Of a DNA stretch of 64,000 nucleotides, positions 10,574 through 21,235 are shown piece by piece. Made by a program: the position numbers and the translations under genes. The stretch is taken from NCBI GenBank assembly GCA_015179025.1, contig WHUX01000239.1:1-64000 (forward strand). Direction: 5' to 3'. Position 1 is the stretch's first letter, and every line of letters starts with the position of its first letter. Under the pieces are notes generated by a model. It was not told where the DNA came from, searched no databases, and saw nothing but the letters and a program-made list of their open reading frames with translations. Source of the stretch: Terfezia claveryi. Taxonomy: Eukaryota > Ascomycota > Pezizomycetes > Pezizales > Pezizaceae.

Positions 10574-11528
10574 CATCGAAGGGAATTTTATTACTTGCGC
10601 GCTTTGAGCGTTGAAGGATTTTGGGCGAATATTCTTCACTTGCGTGCATGGGTTGATTTTTCTTTTGTTTCCGAAAAGACTTTCAGGGATGAAGGGGCAT
10701 GGAAAGGCACATGGGAGGGGATAATCTTGTATCGTACCCGCGATAGGATGCATTCCAGAGTCATGAACTCAATAGTCTAATTGGGTGAGACAGGGTGAGG
10801 GGGGATTGTAGATTATTGTGAGATGCGAGGGGTGCAGCTACCATGACTACGTTGTCTTCGACTACCGCGTTAGAGATAATGAACCCTCTTTCTACCCCTA
10901 CCCTCTTGTCTTCTTTGACCCTTTCCTTTCTTTTTTCTTTACCCCCCCCCGATTACTGAGTTATTGAAATAAGATAAACAGGAAGTTGGGTAAGAAGGGA
11001 AGTAAATGCTCAGGTAAATAACTCTAAGCATTTGGTGGGCTGTGACAGTGATACCACAATCTGGATTTTGAACTTAACAGTAACAAAGTATATGGGCCCA
11101 TTTACTTGAAGCGGAATGGTGAAATAGGCAGCGCAGTAGTCTGAGTACAGTATATAGAGTAGAGTTCACTAGATAGTAACAGTGGACGATGCGGTTGAGG
11201 ACAATGATAGTGCGAGAAAAATACAGGAAAAAAACGGAGATCTATATATAAAGGGTTTTGAGGGTAATCCTGGACAGTGATATGAATAATCAGCCAATGA
11301 GAGCGCAAAATAATCGAATCCAACGATAGTAGACAATAACATAAGCTGCTGTTGAATAAGCTGCCTAAGCACAGAAGCGCAATTATGGTATAAATCACGA
11401 GGAAAACGTAGAACAAAGGTAAATAAGCCAGGGCCTGGCAAGCGAGTTCAGGGTAAGCTGAGTAAGTCGAGTCTTATGGGTGTGCATTCCTACAAACAGT
11501 AGGCATGGCGCAGTAATACAGTGAGTCG
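10574..11528. other. No supported gene
   Basis: Only short open frames without recognisable motifs are present, including a 61-codon plus-strand frame at 10595-10780. A C/T-rich stretch lies at 10910-10950. I see nothing assignable. Confidence 0.5.
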
Positions 11529-11670
11529 CATTATAAGAAACCCCTCGATATAAGAAACGGTGCCCCGGTCCCGCAAGAATTAGTATGGGAAAATAAGAAA
11601 CCCTCGATATAAGAAAGTTTCCTAAGTTTCTGCTCAGTAATACATACAGTTTCTTATATCGTGACACTGG
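11529..11670. repeat. Direct repeats of an ATAAGAAACCC...CGATATAAGAAA module
   Basis: The module ATAAGAAACCCCTCGATATAAG at about 11533 recurs at about 11592 as ATAAGAAACCCTCGATATAAG. It appears inverted (TTTCTTATATCG) at about 11651, and again at 13427-13450 as CGATATAAGAAACCTCG. It looks like terminal or subterminal repeats of a small DNA element, but I cannot define its ends. Confidence 0.45.
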
Positions 11671-12153
11671 TTGTATGCAGCAACCACATAGTTTCTTTAC
11701 GCATTCACTGCCAAACCAAGTGCACAAGGTTCTATTCTCTCTACTACAAGTGTTTATTGTTCGAAGATAAATTACTCTCCATACATCTACTTTGAACTTG
11801 GCATTCTCTCATGTCATCTAAGCAGACCCCCACTGAGCAATTGCAAATCCTTCCTGAGTTTATTGTTTCTGTACTTGCACATGAAATGAGCATGCAAAAT
11901 ATGGCCTAGGCACAAGAGGAGGGAACGAGCCCATCCAATAGCTTTGGGCTCCAGAGCGTATATGTAGACTTCAAAAAAGTAAAATAAAAATGGCCGAGGT
12001 TGGTCAAGTTTGACCGTGATTCGGACATATATATATGCCCCAGTCACTCGTGCAAGGGTCTTGTATTTCCAAGTACCATCCACCCCTGAAGTTGTATTCT
12101 ACCAGCCAGATTTCAACGCTATAATCTTTACCCCAGCTATTTCAATCATCAAG

Positions 12154-12822
12154 ATGTCACAAGAAAGAGATATCAATGCGCCTCACTTCTCCTACTTTGA
12201 TGAGTTTCCCGAGCTCTTGGAGAATTATCCCGAACTCTTTGGCCTCAGCGCTGAGGACTGGAATATAACCATTGACCAAAGCATCCTTGATATCGTTGAG
12301 GGGCCAAGCAACATTGATACCACTGAGGTGCCAAGCACCCTTGATACTACTGAGGTGCCAAGCACCCTTGATGCCACTGAGGTGCCAAGCAACATTGAGG
12401 CCCAAAGCGGTACCACAGCGTTGTTGCAGCAACCAGCTCCATCCATCCGAAATCTATTTCCGGGCATTACTCCATATGCCGACCCAAGAAGAGCCACATG
12501 GAACGTCTATCGCTGTGACCAATGCAAGTACGCAAGCAAATTTTGTGGGGATGTGACCAGGCATATCCGACAGCGGCGGCCTGATCATGATCCATACAGC
12601 GTTAGCGTGACTTGGGTCGGTGATGACGATGTTAAAATCGCTCGTGGGTTCATCAGTGGCGAAATATTTATGACGAGGGTGCAACGGCTGGCTAGAGAAG
12701 ATCAAGAACGCAAAGCAGGCAGCAAAATGGCCCAAGAGGAGAGAGAGGATAAGAGGGCGGGCACGGTAAAGGACTGGGTTAACTATGACCCATCCTACTT
12801 TTACGATGCACACGGACCATAG
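12154..12822 (+). CDS. C2H2-type zinc-finger protein, 222 aa
   Basis: The open frame extends 48 codons further upstream, but the Met at 12154 (MSQERDINAPHFSYFDEFPE) begins the part with protein-like composition. Residues 50-82 carry a 9-residue repeat, EVPSTLDTT and variants, encoded by a 27-bp tandem repeat with about four copies. A single zinc finger lies at about residues 119-145: CDQCKYASKFCGDVTRHIRQ, then RRPDH, giving C-X2-C-X12-H-X7-H. The H-H spacing is longer than the canonical 3-5. The C-terminus is charged and probably helical. The frame is intact, unlike its transposon neighbours, so this is probably a resident gene, perhaps a DNA-binding regulator. I cannot name an orthologue. 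Confidence 0.65.
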   Translation: MSQERDINAPHFSYFDEFPELLENYPELFGLSAEDWNITIDQSILDIVEGPSNIDTTEVPSTLDTTEVPSTLDATEVPSNIEAQSGTTALLQQPAPSIRNLFPGITPYADPRRATWNVYRCDQCKYASKFCGDVTRHIRQRRPDHDPYSVSVTWVGDDDVKIARGFISGEIFMTRVQRLAREDQERKAGSKMAQEEREDKRAGTVKDWVNYDPSYFYDAHGP

Positions 12823-13587
12823 TGAAACTGATTACTGAATTGCCCCTCCGCTGCTATACATGGACCTCTTCGTTCCCAATCTGAATTATTAGTCATCTTT
12901 GAATTACTTAGAACCAATATTACCTGAAGCAATAAAACTATCTCATATTGAAATACCAATTACGCTGCCTGTCACCCAATACACAAGTATTTATCTCCAT
13001 TATTATCCTTATACATTCGCTGTTCAGGTGTATGTAGCCTTGTGACTATGTCTGTAACATCTGGACGGGATGTTTCCAGGGCAGGCCAAACCCACCGGCA
13101 CCGACCAGTTGCTAGTGGGGAGGAGCAATGCATCTTGGATATCTATGAGACTGCCCCTGTACAGGAGCTAGAGTGCAATCCAGATGAGACACTCCCAATG
13201 TTTCTGTTATTTCTTATAAGGTTGCACTGCAAAGTGTAGAAGCCCTCCATCTCTTCCCTTTTCAAAATCCTTATGTGAATTTACAGAAAGGTGAGATGTT
13301 CTATATAGAGAAAAGCGGGATATTGTGGGGGTAACAAGGCATGGCTGGAAGGACACAGTGGCAGACATCAATCACTCGTAATTTTAGGCCACGCTCAGAC
13401 ATTTCCTAGTTTTAGTGTACATATCGCGATATAAGAAACCTCGCGTTATATAGATGGTTAATGGGGATGTTGTATACAAACATCGGAAGAATGATGTTCC
13501 AAGTATTTGTGCTAGAACGACCGTCAGCAATACCTTTCTTCACGATAAAATCCCCAAGGAAATCCGCCCCGGCCTTTACCATACCTC
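12823..13587. other. Intergenic, no supported gene
   Basis: A 65-codon open frame at 13042-13239 has no recognisable feature. The CGATATAAGAAAC motif recurs at 13427-13440. Nothing else is assignable. Confidence 0.5.
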
Positions 13588-13790
13588 ACTCACCGACAAC
13601 ACCGTGTAGGACGAGCCCACGTGGTCAATCTCGAGAACCAGCGGGTTTCCGACGTCGGAATTTACAGCGTTCGACAGAGAAGGAGGAGCTAGCAAGAATA
13701 TCTGATTCTTGCCAGAAATACCTAGAACTACAAAATCCCCCACGAAGTCAAGTTTTCATCGCTGTTGGACGACTTCAGTCAAGGATTTCC
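13588..13790 (+). repeat. Dispersed repeat, second copy at 50695-50890
   Basis: Both places share CACCGACAACACCGTG(T/C)AGGA, CGAGCCCAC, TTCCGACGTC/CTCCGACGTC, GAATATCTGATT and AAGTCAAGTTTT/GGTCAAGTTTTG in the same order. Both can be read as SLTDNTV(Q/stop)DEPTW. The coding origin is unknown; a transposon ORF is likely. Confidence 0.55.
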
Positions 13791-13913
13791 ACGGCCACTC
13801 GCTATTGGTTGCATTTGAGGTTCTATATGAAGGGTACTATTAGAGCGGCACGTTAGCATATCTAAGGCAGCGACAATGCCGAAATCGGGGAAGGGCAAAG
13901 GCCGGAGCTTATA

Positions 13914-13944
13914 TATTTTTTTTTTTTTAAAAACTTAGTACTCA
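13914..13944 (-). mobile_element. 31-bp LINE 3'-end stub with 13-bp target duplication
   Basis: The 13-mer GCCGGAGCTTATA occurs at 13901-13913 and again at 13945-13957. Between them lies a T-run followed by AAAAACTTAGTACTCA. On the minus strand this reads TGAGTACTAAGTTTTT then poly(A), which resembles the terminal TGAGTA-plus-A-tail ends of the LINEs here (for example GAGTACTGAGTGC-A(n) at 55175-55200, minus). Confidence 0.7.
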
Positions 13945-14051
13945 GCCGGAGCTTATAACGCCTTTGACAACACCAAAAATTATAAGACAGGCTCCAAACC
14001 CTATCTCGGAGCGGGTTGTGGTAGCTGGCGCGGAGTTGTCTCCACCACAAA

Positions 14052-15476
14052 GTGTTAGCCCACAGGGGGGTGGTCATGACAATGAGAATGATCGTCGGAG
14101 GAGGAGGAGGAGGGAGGGGCAGTGGTGGGAGTACTAGTAATAACTCCCGCATGCAACTCCCCGATTCCATTGAGGAAATTACTTCCCCATCGCCTGCTAG
14201 AGGCAGGAGGCAGCATCACCACCGAGCCACGAGCGGCCATCCGCCGCCGACTTATTTGAGTATGAATTTACATGGATCTCCGTCTCCGATGTGTGTTGTA
14301 TCGAGAAGACAGCAGCCATATGTCAGTGGCAGTGGAATTTTCGAGGAGGAACCACCTGCGTTGAAAGCAGCTAGGGATGCGGTGGGGAGGAAGAAAGTTG
14401 CGACAGAGGCTGAGAAGGAAAAGATTAATAGTGGGAGTGAGAGTGATGTGAAGGCGGGTAGAAGCAAGTATGGAGTTAAGACAGAGGGGGGAAGGAAGGT
14501 ATGGGTTCAGCTTGAGGGTGTTGAGGATAAGCATATACGGCCAAGGGGACTGGGGATAATTGGAGATGGTTAAGGTGGGGAGTCAGGGGAAGGTGGTGGT
14601 TGACCATTCTGAATCAGAGGAGGAAGCTGGCCATGATTGTACGAGACATGCGGATGCGGACGTTCCTGTGGTTCTTCCTCAGCATCATCATGGGATTGAT
14701 TTAGAGCCCCCCCCGGTACACCGCCGTTGACAAGCATTCCTGAAGAACAGGAGCGAGAGCCAGTGCCACAAAAAGAAGAGGGGTCCCTGAAGAAACTGAT
14801 ACCGATGCCGGTGAACCAAAAGCGGATATCTACAAAATACAAGGAAGCATCTAGTGGAAGCAGTAGAGGTTCTTCCTTCGAGGGCGATGCGGAGGACGAC
14901 TTCCGCACCCCCATTGCGGTTGCTACTGTATGGGAGAGAGGAGATTACTCTACTCTCACCAAAACTACAACCCGCCCGCCAAACCCCCCCTTGGAAATAC
15001 CCCCAAAACAACCACCGAGACTCTTCCATTACCAACGCTAAATATCCTCCCGTCCACCCCTCAGGTCTCCGAACACCACGACCGAACCGCCACCCCCTCC
15101 CCCACAAATGAATCCGCAAAAGCCCAAACTCACCACCTGTGCGTGATACCCATTAGGGAGATTCCAATTGTTATTCATGATCCTCTCCCGAGGAAGGGTA
15201 TCATGAAACAAGCGGGCATAAAGAGGGGCAGGGTGAGTGAAGGGAGGGGCGTTCAGTTTAGCGAATCGGCTAGTGAGATTGAGGTTGTTGCGGAGTATGA
15301 AGAGGATGAGGAAGATGAGGAGGGTGAGGAGGATGAGGAAGATGAGAAGGATGAGGTAGCGATTGGGGGAGGGGAGAAGTTGAAGAAAAAGAGTGGTGGA
15401 TTTGCGAGTTGGTTTAGACGAGGAGGGGGGAGAAAGAAAAGAAGAAGGAAGGGGTGCAGAAGAAGGGGAAGTTGAG
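14052..15476 (+). pseudogene. Broken gene for a disordered acidic/basic protein, function unknown
   Basis: Open stretches in different frames (14052-14573, 14727-15041 and 14930-15475) look like one low-complexity coding region split by frame changes. The first contains PALKAARDAVGRKKVATEAE. The last contains LPRKGIMKQAGIKRGRVSEG and GVQFSESASEIEVV. A strongly acidic run (EEDEEDEEGEEDEEDEKDE) at about 15300-15355 and a basic R/K-rich end follow. The KGIMK...V-x-F arrangement resembles PP1-docking or KGILK-type motifs of fungal disordered proteins, but that is weak. I do not recognise the gene. GAG/GGA simple repeats near 14097-14115 and 15295-15355 could have driven the frame slips. Confidence 0.4.
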
Positions 15477-16839
15477 CCGGAGGAAAGACAAGGATCGCTG
15501 TGCTAGGACCAGGAACAGGTGTAGCTATCGGTGTGGCAGTGGTCTCGCCTCCGCCATCATCGTCACCTTCATCAGGGGAACTTCTATCTCATGTAAGTGA
15601 GGGAACTGTAGGAAAGCTTACCATCCATCACCGGGTAATGCATCATCACCGGGATATGCATCAGCCCCCACGAGAACCCTGTCGGTCCATTCTTGGCGGC
15701 ATAGCAGACTGTAAAATGAACGGAACCATTGCCAGCAAAATATATATGCCTCGTAAAGATATAGAGATTCATTGACATGTGGTGGGGATGCGAAATGGAC
15801 GAGTTTGGATAGGTTAATAGATCGATTTTTGGGTGGTATCTAATATTCTGAGGCAAAATAGGGACAAGCAATTGACCTGCGGTACCGACCAAGTCTTGGG
15901 AATATATATGAATTGGGGTTTGAATGGCATAATCTAGAGTATATAGATGCGGTTTAAGTTGCTTAAAAGTGATAAAGTGATTAGTCTAACTTTGGAAGGC
16001 GAGCAGGAGTTGGTGCACTTTTCCGAGACCTGTTTATATAAAAATCTGAAGCAGCCTGAGCCGTACTGAACTCAGCTGGACTAATTATGCCTGGCCTGTG
16101 TGAGCCCAAGTCCGTCTCAGTCCGCCTGAGTTTGTCTGGCCCGCCTGAGTCTGCTAGACTAAATATGAAGCTGCCTAAACTCGTCTGCATAAATTATATA
16201 GATGCTGGGCATTCCTAACCTTGTCTGAAAAATTGTGGGCTAGACTAGGCACACCAGAACAATATTGAACTTCTATAATGTAATGGGTACTACTTCTAAA
16301 CTGTGTGATGCCACTGGACCTTCCCTTGAGCTTCTCTTTACCAGCCTGGCCCTATGACATCCCTATACATAGTTAATTTAGGCTTAGATAAGCCAACTCA
16401 GGCTTACCTGAATCCACCTGAGTTTGGACAATTCATTTGAGGGTCCGTGATTGTACAGAGTAGTAAAGAAGATAATAGCCAGTACATTGAGATAGATGTA
16501 GGCATATATACTAGGTTAACCTAGCCTGAGCCGACTTGGGTGACTTATCCTAATTGAAGTTTAAAATTGCTTCTGGAGGTACTGTCTCTCAAGTATACTA
16601 AAGCAAACTAGACCTATGGAAGCTAACCCCGAGTTACTATATAACAGCCAAAAATAAATGCTAGTGAGATTAGAGTAGTTTGTAATATGTATTGGTATGC
16701 TCTGGCGAGCTCAACTGATCATCATCAGCCTCCACCACTACCCCCGCAGGGGGCTCTTTCAACGGTCTAGAGACAATCTAACAAAAGATATGTGGAGATA
16801 TCTTGTTAGGCAGCGGAAGTGGTTCTAGCGAGGCGGCGT
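15477..16839. other. No supported gene; orphan pogo TIR-like block and degenerate CCTGAG repeats
   Basis: At about 15618-15668, TACCATCCATCACCGGGTAA and CATCATCACCGGGATATGCA resemble the left terminal inverted repeat of the pogo element at 18554. Between about 16040 and 16540 the motif CCTGAGT(C/T)/GTCTGG recurs at irregular spacing. No coding frame stands out. Confidence 0.4.
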
Positions 16840-18551
16840 GCAAGGACTAGAGATACAGGAGAAAAAGGAAGAAGTTAAGGTTGTCGGAGAGAGCAGGGCG
16901 AATTTTGTAGAGGGTTGAAGGGGCTTGGGGCAAGGCCACGGAAGGTGGTTTATCTTAAGGCGGCACCTGGAGTGAATTCAGATGATGAGTTGTTTGAGGG
17001 GTATACTCAGAGAGTGGTGAGGATAGTGAGGAGGAAGAATTCACAAGCGGTCCATGGGTAGCTAAAGGAAATGCACCCGGCTATTTGGACTCAGATGATG
17101 AGAGGGTATTGGAGGAGGCAGGAATAGTGGCAGTGAGAGAGAAAGGAGATTCGATACCGGAAAGAGCTTGGTTTTTTTTTCATCCATCATATCAGGGCCT
17201 TCCTGGAGGTTGGAGATCAGGAGGCAGAAAACCATTTGTTGGATGAGATCTTAGGAGAGTTTGATGAGGATGGAGAAGATGGAGGTAAGGCTAGGGTTTC
17301 ATCGGAACTGGACAAAATCCGCGAAAAAAATGGAAACCATCCAAGGCCTGGAGGATGAGGTTGAGGAATTGAAGGAGAGGCTAGAGAGGGAGAGGAAATG
17401 GAATAATGTGTTGGCGGACACTAACAGGGGGTTGATGGAAGAGAGAAGGAACACGGAGGCAGAGAAATTTGAGAAAAATATCGAATTTTCTTGTAGATAC
17501 CATCCGATGTTCAAGAGGAAGGCCAGTAGCAACGCTAATTGGCGCAGTCGAGGACCACCTGGAGAAACTAGAAGTTAGGTCAAAGGAGGACCCCAAATTC
17601 CGGAATCTCAAGTCCGAGACTCAAAGGAAGACAGAGAAGTTGAAGAAGGTAGAAGAGGAGAAGAAGATGTTAGTTGAAGAGAAGAAGAAGTTGGAAGAGA
17701 GGCTGACGGTAGTGGTATCAAAGCCAGCCAAGAAGGCGGAGTTGATTGAGGTTGATATACAAGCATCTCCAGATATGGTTGATGCTGCGACTGAATCACA
17801 AGAAGAGATACTGGTAGAGGAGAAGAAGAAGAAGAGGCAGAGGGAGAGCAAGGGGAAAGGAAAGGAGAAGGAAGGGGCTAAGCACAGTATCCAGATACAG
17901 GAGGATGTGGAGATGGTTGATGAAGAAAGGTTGCCCTGCATGAGGACCTTTCGGATTATGAGAAGGAGGAGGAGGTAGTGAAGGACACGGCCCCGGTGAC
18001 ACCTCCCATCACCAAAAAACAGCCCACTAAACGTCAAGTGTGATCTAAGGCAGCAAAACCCCCAGCTGCCAAATACATGAAGCCAGCAAAGCCGGTCGAT
18101 GTTGGAGAATATGTCGACACTAGGGTATTTGTTGTGCACGGAATACCCTGCCACCGTCCCCATGGCAGACACTATACAGGAAGTGAGGAAAACAGGAATG
18201 CGGGGGATTATTAGAGCACGCTGGCTCCTGGGAGGGCATAGGAAAATGGGCAAGACTACCAGTTCGGTAGTAATTTTCCTTAGTAGTCCGGTCTCTTTTC
18301 ATGTACAGGGCGGTCAGACGGGGATGAAGCTTCGAGGACGCTGGCTCCCTACGGAGGTATATGATTTTACAGAGGAAGGCTGGAGGTTAGGGTTACAGAT
18401 TTGTGGTGATGTGGGTCGCCCACAGTTTTATTACGTTGGCGCGACACGTAGGTGTACCGAGTCTCTAAAAGGCAAGGGAACGGGGCCATCGCATGACATT
18501 ACGTCGAATCGACGTACAGACTCTAAAAAAAAACAAAAAAAAAAAAAACAT
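16840..18551 (+). mobile_element. LINE-B copy 1: coiled-coil ORF1 joined to the 3' tail, ORF2 missing
   Basis: 17261-17578 and 17469-17978 give coiled-coil protein in two frames (ETIQGLEDEVEELKERLERE; LKKVEEEKKMLVEEKKKLEE). A basic stretch follows, then at 18120-18400 HGIPCHRPMADTIQEV, IIRARWLLGGHRKMGKTTSS, VVIFLS and LRGRWLPTEVYDFTEEGW. That is the conserved C-terminal half of Tad-like LINE ORF1, an RNA-binding chaperone. After about 18430 it passes into a 3' UTR ending GTACCGAGTCTCTAAAAG ... GTACAGACTCT and a poly(A) tail to about 18550. ORF2 is deleted. Frameshifts at about 17500 and 18040 and a TGA at 18041 make it non-functional. Confidence 0.75.
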
Positions 18552-18553
18552 TA

Positions 18554-20773
18554 CCTCACTGGGATACGGCTCATCACCGGGATGTGGCTCGGCCCACGCC
18601 GACACTGCGGTAATTCAATGGCAAGTTCCCAACGGATTTCAACGCCAGTGGTAGCATTAGAATTAGCGGACCTTGTCGAGTCCAACCTCGAAGCATCCAG
18701 TGCACTTCAGGAATTGTTTAGGAGTTGGAAAAAAAATATATCCGGTATGTATCTGCTCTTTATACAGGGCTCCAGAATCCGGCTAGAGTGAATACCAGTG
18801 CTAACGATAGATAATTGTAAGCCTTGAATACACAATGGGAAGGCTAAAGCAACGGAAGCAAAAGTCAGAAGCTCAACAAGAGCTGCGCATTCAGCGGGCA
18901 ATTTTGGCATTTCAACAGGAAAAATACCCATCGATCTAGAAGACAGCGGAGGTCTTTGGACTAGCATATTCTACCTTGCGTAGGCGGTTAAATGGTGGAG
19001 AATCCCGTACAAAAGCGCATGTGGTACTACAGTTGTGTACTCCAGCAGAAGAGAAGGCAATTGTATGATGGATATTGAAATTAGAGGAGTGGGGATTCCC
19101 TCCTCGAATTGCACATGTAAAAGAGGGTGTGGCTATATTGAAGGGTATTAAGTGGGATGAAAGCTCAAAAGTGGGAAAGAATTGCTTTCTAGACCATAAC
19201 CCCTACTTTGTATTGAAGTTCAGTAGCCAGTTTGACAAGAAAAGAATTAAAGCTAGCAATCCAATAATTATCCAAGATCACTTCAATAAGCTTTTGCAGC
19301 TTAAGCGACTTTACCAAATTATCGATGCCACTACCTGCAATATGGATGAAAAGGGATTTAGGCAAGGAATTTCAGATTGAGCAAAAGTTATCTGTTTACG
19401 ACATAGTTGTGGAATGACTGGCAAGCTAGTAACAGATGGTAATTGAGAGATGATTATAGTAGTTGAAGCAATATCCAGAGAAGCAGTTGTACTTCCACCA
19501 TTGGTTATATATAAAGGAGCTGGACATTATATAGGATGGTATCAATCTCCAAAAAATTTAGATATTGATTGTAATCAATGGAAGTTCACTTATTCAAAGA
19601 AGGGATAGACTAGTTATAGTTTAGGGATGGAATGGATTATGCACTTCTATGAAACAACAAAAAAGCAGTACAAGAGGGAGTATAGAGATTACTAATTGTA
19701 GATGGTCATGGCTCTCATATTACGATTGAGTTTATTGAGTTTGGCCTTAGTATTAATATTGTTGTTTCTTGTCTGCCAGCTCACTCTATACATCTTCTTT
19801 AACCCCTTAACGTTGGATTATTTTCACTACTACAGAAAGCATATAGCATGCAGGTCGACTACCTGTTCAATTTGGCAATGTGGTAGTCACTAAAGGCAAC
19901 TTTCTACCTATGCTAATATCTGCACGAACTGCAACATATACGAAAAAGAATATTCTGGGTGCATGGCATGGAGCAGGTCTTATTCCATTCAATCCACGAC
20001 ATGTTTTAGACAAATTGACGCACGGACTAGCACTACCAACAGTCCATGCTTCTGCCCCACTTCTGGAACCCCCCCACACTATGCAATATAGCTGACGTCT
20101 CAAATCTAAGGATACGGACTTTAATCGAGCAGAACTTATAGACCTTATCCAGCAACTTCAAAATTTTGGAATTGCAGCAGATAAGGATAGGGAACTAGAG
20201 CGAAGGACGCTTCAGTAGTAGCAAGAGGCACAGAAGCTTGAAGCGAAGGTTGATAGGAGGGAGCTAGGAAGGTCTCGTGGTAGGGTAATGGATGGCAAGG
20301 CTCTTAAGGAGTTGTATCTTGAACGAGAAGCTGCTGAAGCAAAAAAGGAGTTGTATCTTGAACGGGAAGCTGCTGAAGCAAAAAAGAAGGCATGGCAGAA
20401 AACTGCTTCAAATCAATCAAGTAAACCTCCGCAGCGCAGGCCCCAGCAAACTCGCTATCAATCTGGAAAACGTAAGGCAGTTTCATTTGTTACTATCAGT
20501 TCATCAGATGGAGAAGAAAATATCAGCGGGGATGAGCTTGAGGAGTGGGACAGCGATTTGGAAACTCTTTCTATTAGCTCAGATACTTCTATTTTTTCTA
20601 CTATTACTCTCGCGCAGTACCCTCAAGGGGGGTAGTACGGCCTCATACCCCCTCTCCTACTCCGGGGCCCTCTGGGACCTCCCGCAATCTTTCTGTGTAA
20701 CTAGATCTCATGCATCTGGTAGATAGCCGATAACTTGAGCCACTTCCCCATGATGGTCCGCATCCCCGTGAAG
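18554..20773 (+). mobile_element. Pogo/Fot1-type DNA transposon, 2220 bp, with TIRs and TA target sites
   Basis: Left TIR 18554-18592 (CCTCACTGGGATACGGCTCA...) and right TIR 20735-20773, read on the minus strand as CTTCACGGGGATGCGGACCA..., match over about 40 bp with some mismatches. Each is bordered by TA (18552-18553 and 20774-20775), the expected duplicated target for Tc1/mariner-pogo elements. The inside codes for a single transposase. The left end sits in the poly(A) tail of LINE-B copy 1. Confidence 0.85.
18835..20635 (+). pseudogene. Pogo-family (DDE_1) transposase, decayed
   Basis: The protein would cut and rejoin the element's ends. From the Met at 18835 the N-terminal helix-turn-helix reads TAEVFGLAYSTLRRRLNGGE, followed by the second DNA-binding part (EEWGFPPRIAHVKEGVAILK). 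The DDE core starts with NMDEKGF (19342-19362, first D) and continues LLIVDGHGSH (about 19690, second D) and SCLPAHSIHLL(stop)PLNVGLFS (about 19770-19825, third D region degraded to N). The C-terminus has a duplicated KELYLEREAAEAK and an S/D-rich acidic end to 20635, for a family-typical length of about 600 aa. In-frame stops at 18937, 19066, 19378, 19444 and 19606, plus TAA in CAA and TAG TAG in CAG CAG positions, are all C:G to T:A. Two frameshifts lie near 19692 and 19870. Confidence 0.9.
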
Positions 20774-20775
20774 TA

Positions 20776-21235
20776 TGGTATTCGAGGTTACTTTCTTATA
20801 CATTGTTACTTCCTTGTCCGCGGGTTTCTACTGTACTTACAACGAGAGTGACCCAATAAGGTATATGAGTGCAGTGAACTGGGGAAATCTCGTTAATTTT
20901 GACTTTTTAAATATTGAATGTATGAGTATTTCGTAGTTCATATGGACTCATCATTCGGAGCAGAGTTCATGTTTTGTCCCTTATACCTCCGCCAATCACG
21001 GCGATTTGTGTCAATGGTCGATCCATTGCCCAATTGGGGCCACACTTGGGGTTGAGCCATCCACCAATTACGCACAGGCTGATGTTAGTTAGCTCGACTC
21101 ATTCATGAATCCATTGCTTAATTGTTAAAATCGAACTCACAATGATTAATTTATTTACACCACAGAAATTGCATGCAAACAAGGAAAAAAAATGAAGTGA
21201 AAATGAATATTTAAGAGGGAAAGGGTCGATGTAGG
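20776..21235. other. No supported gene
   Basis: Between the pogo element and a LINE fragment. AT-rich, with no motif or long frame recognised. Confidence 0.5.
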
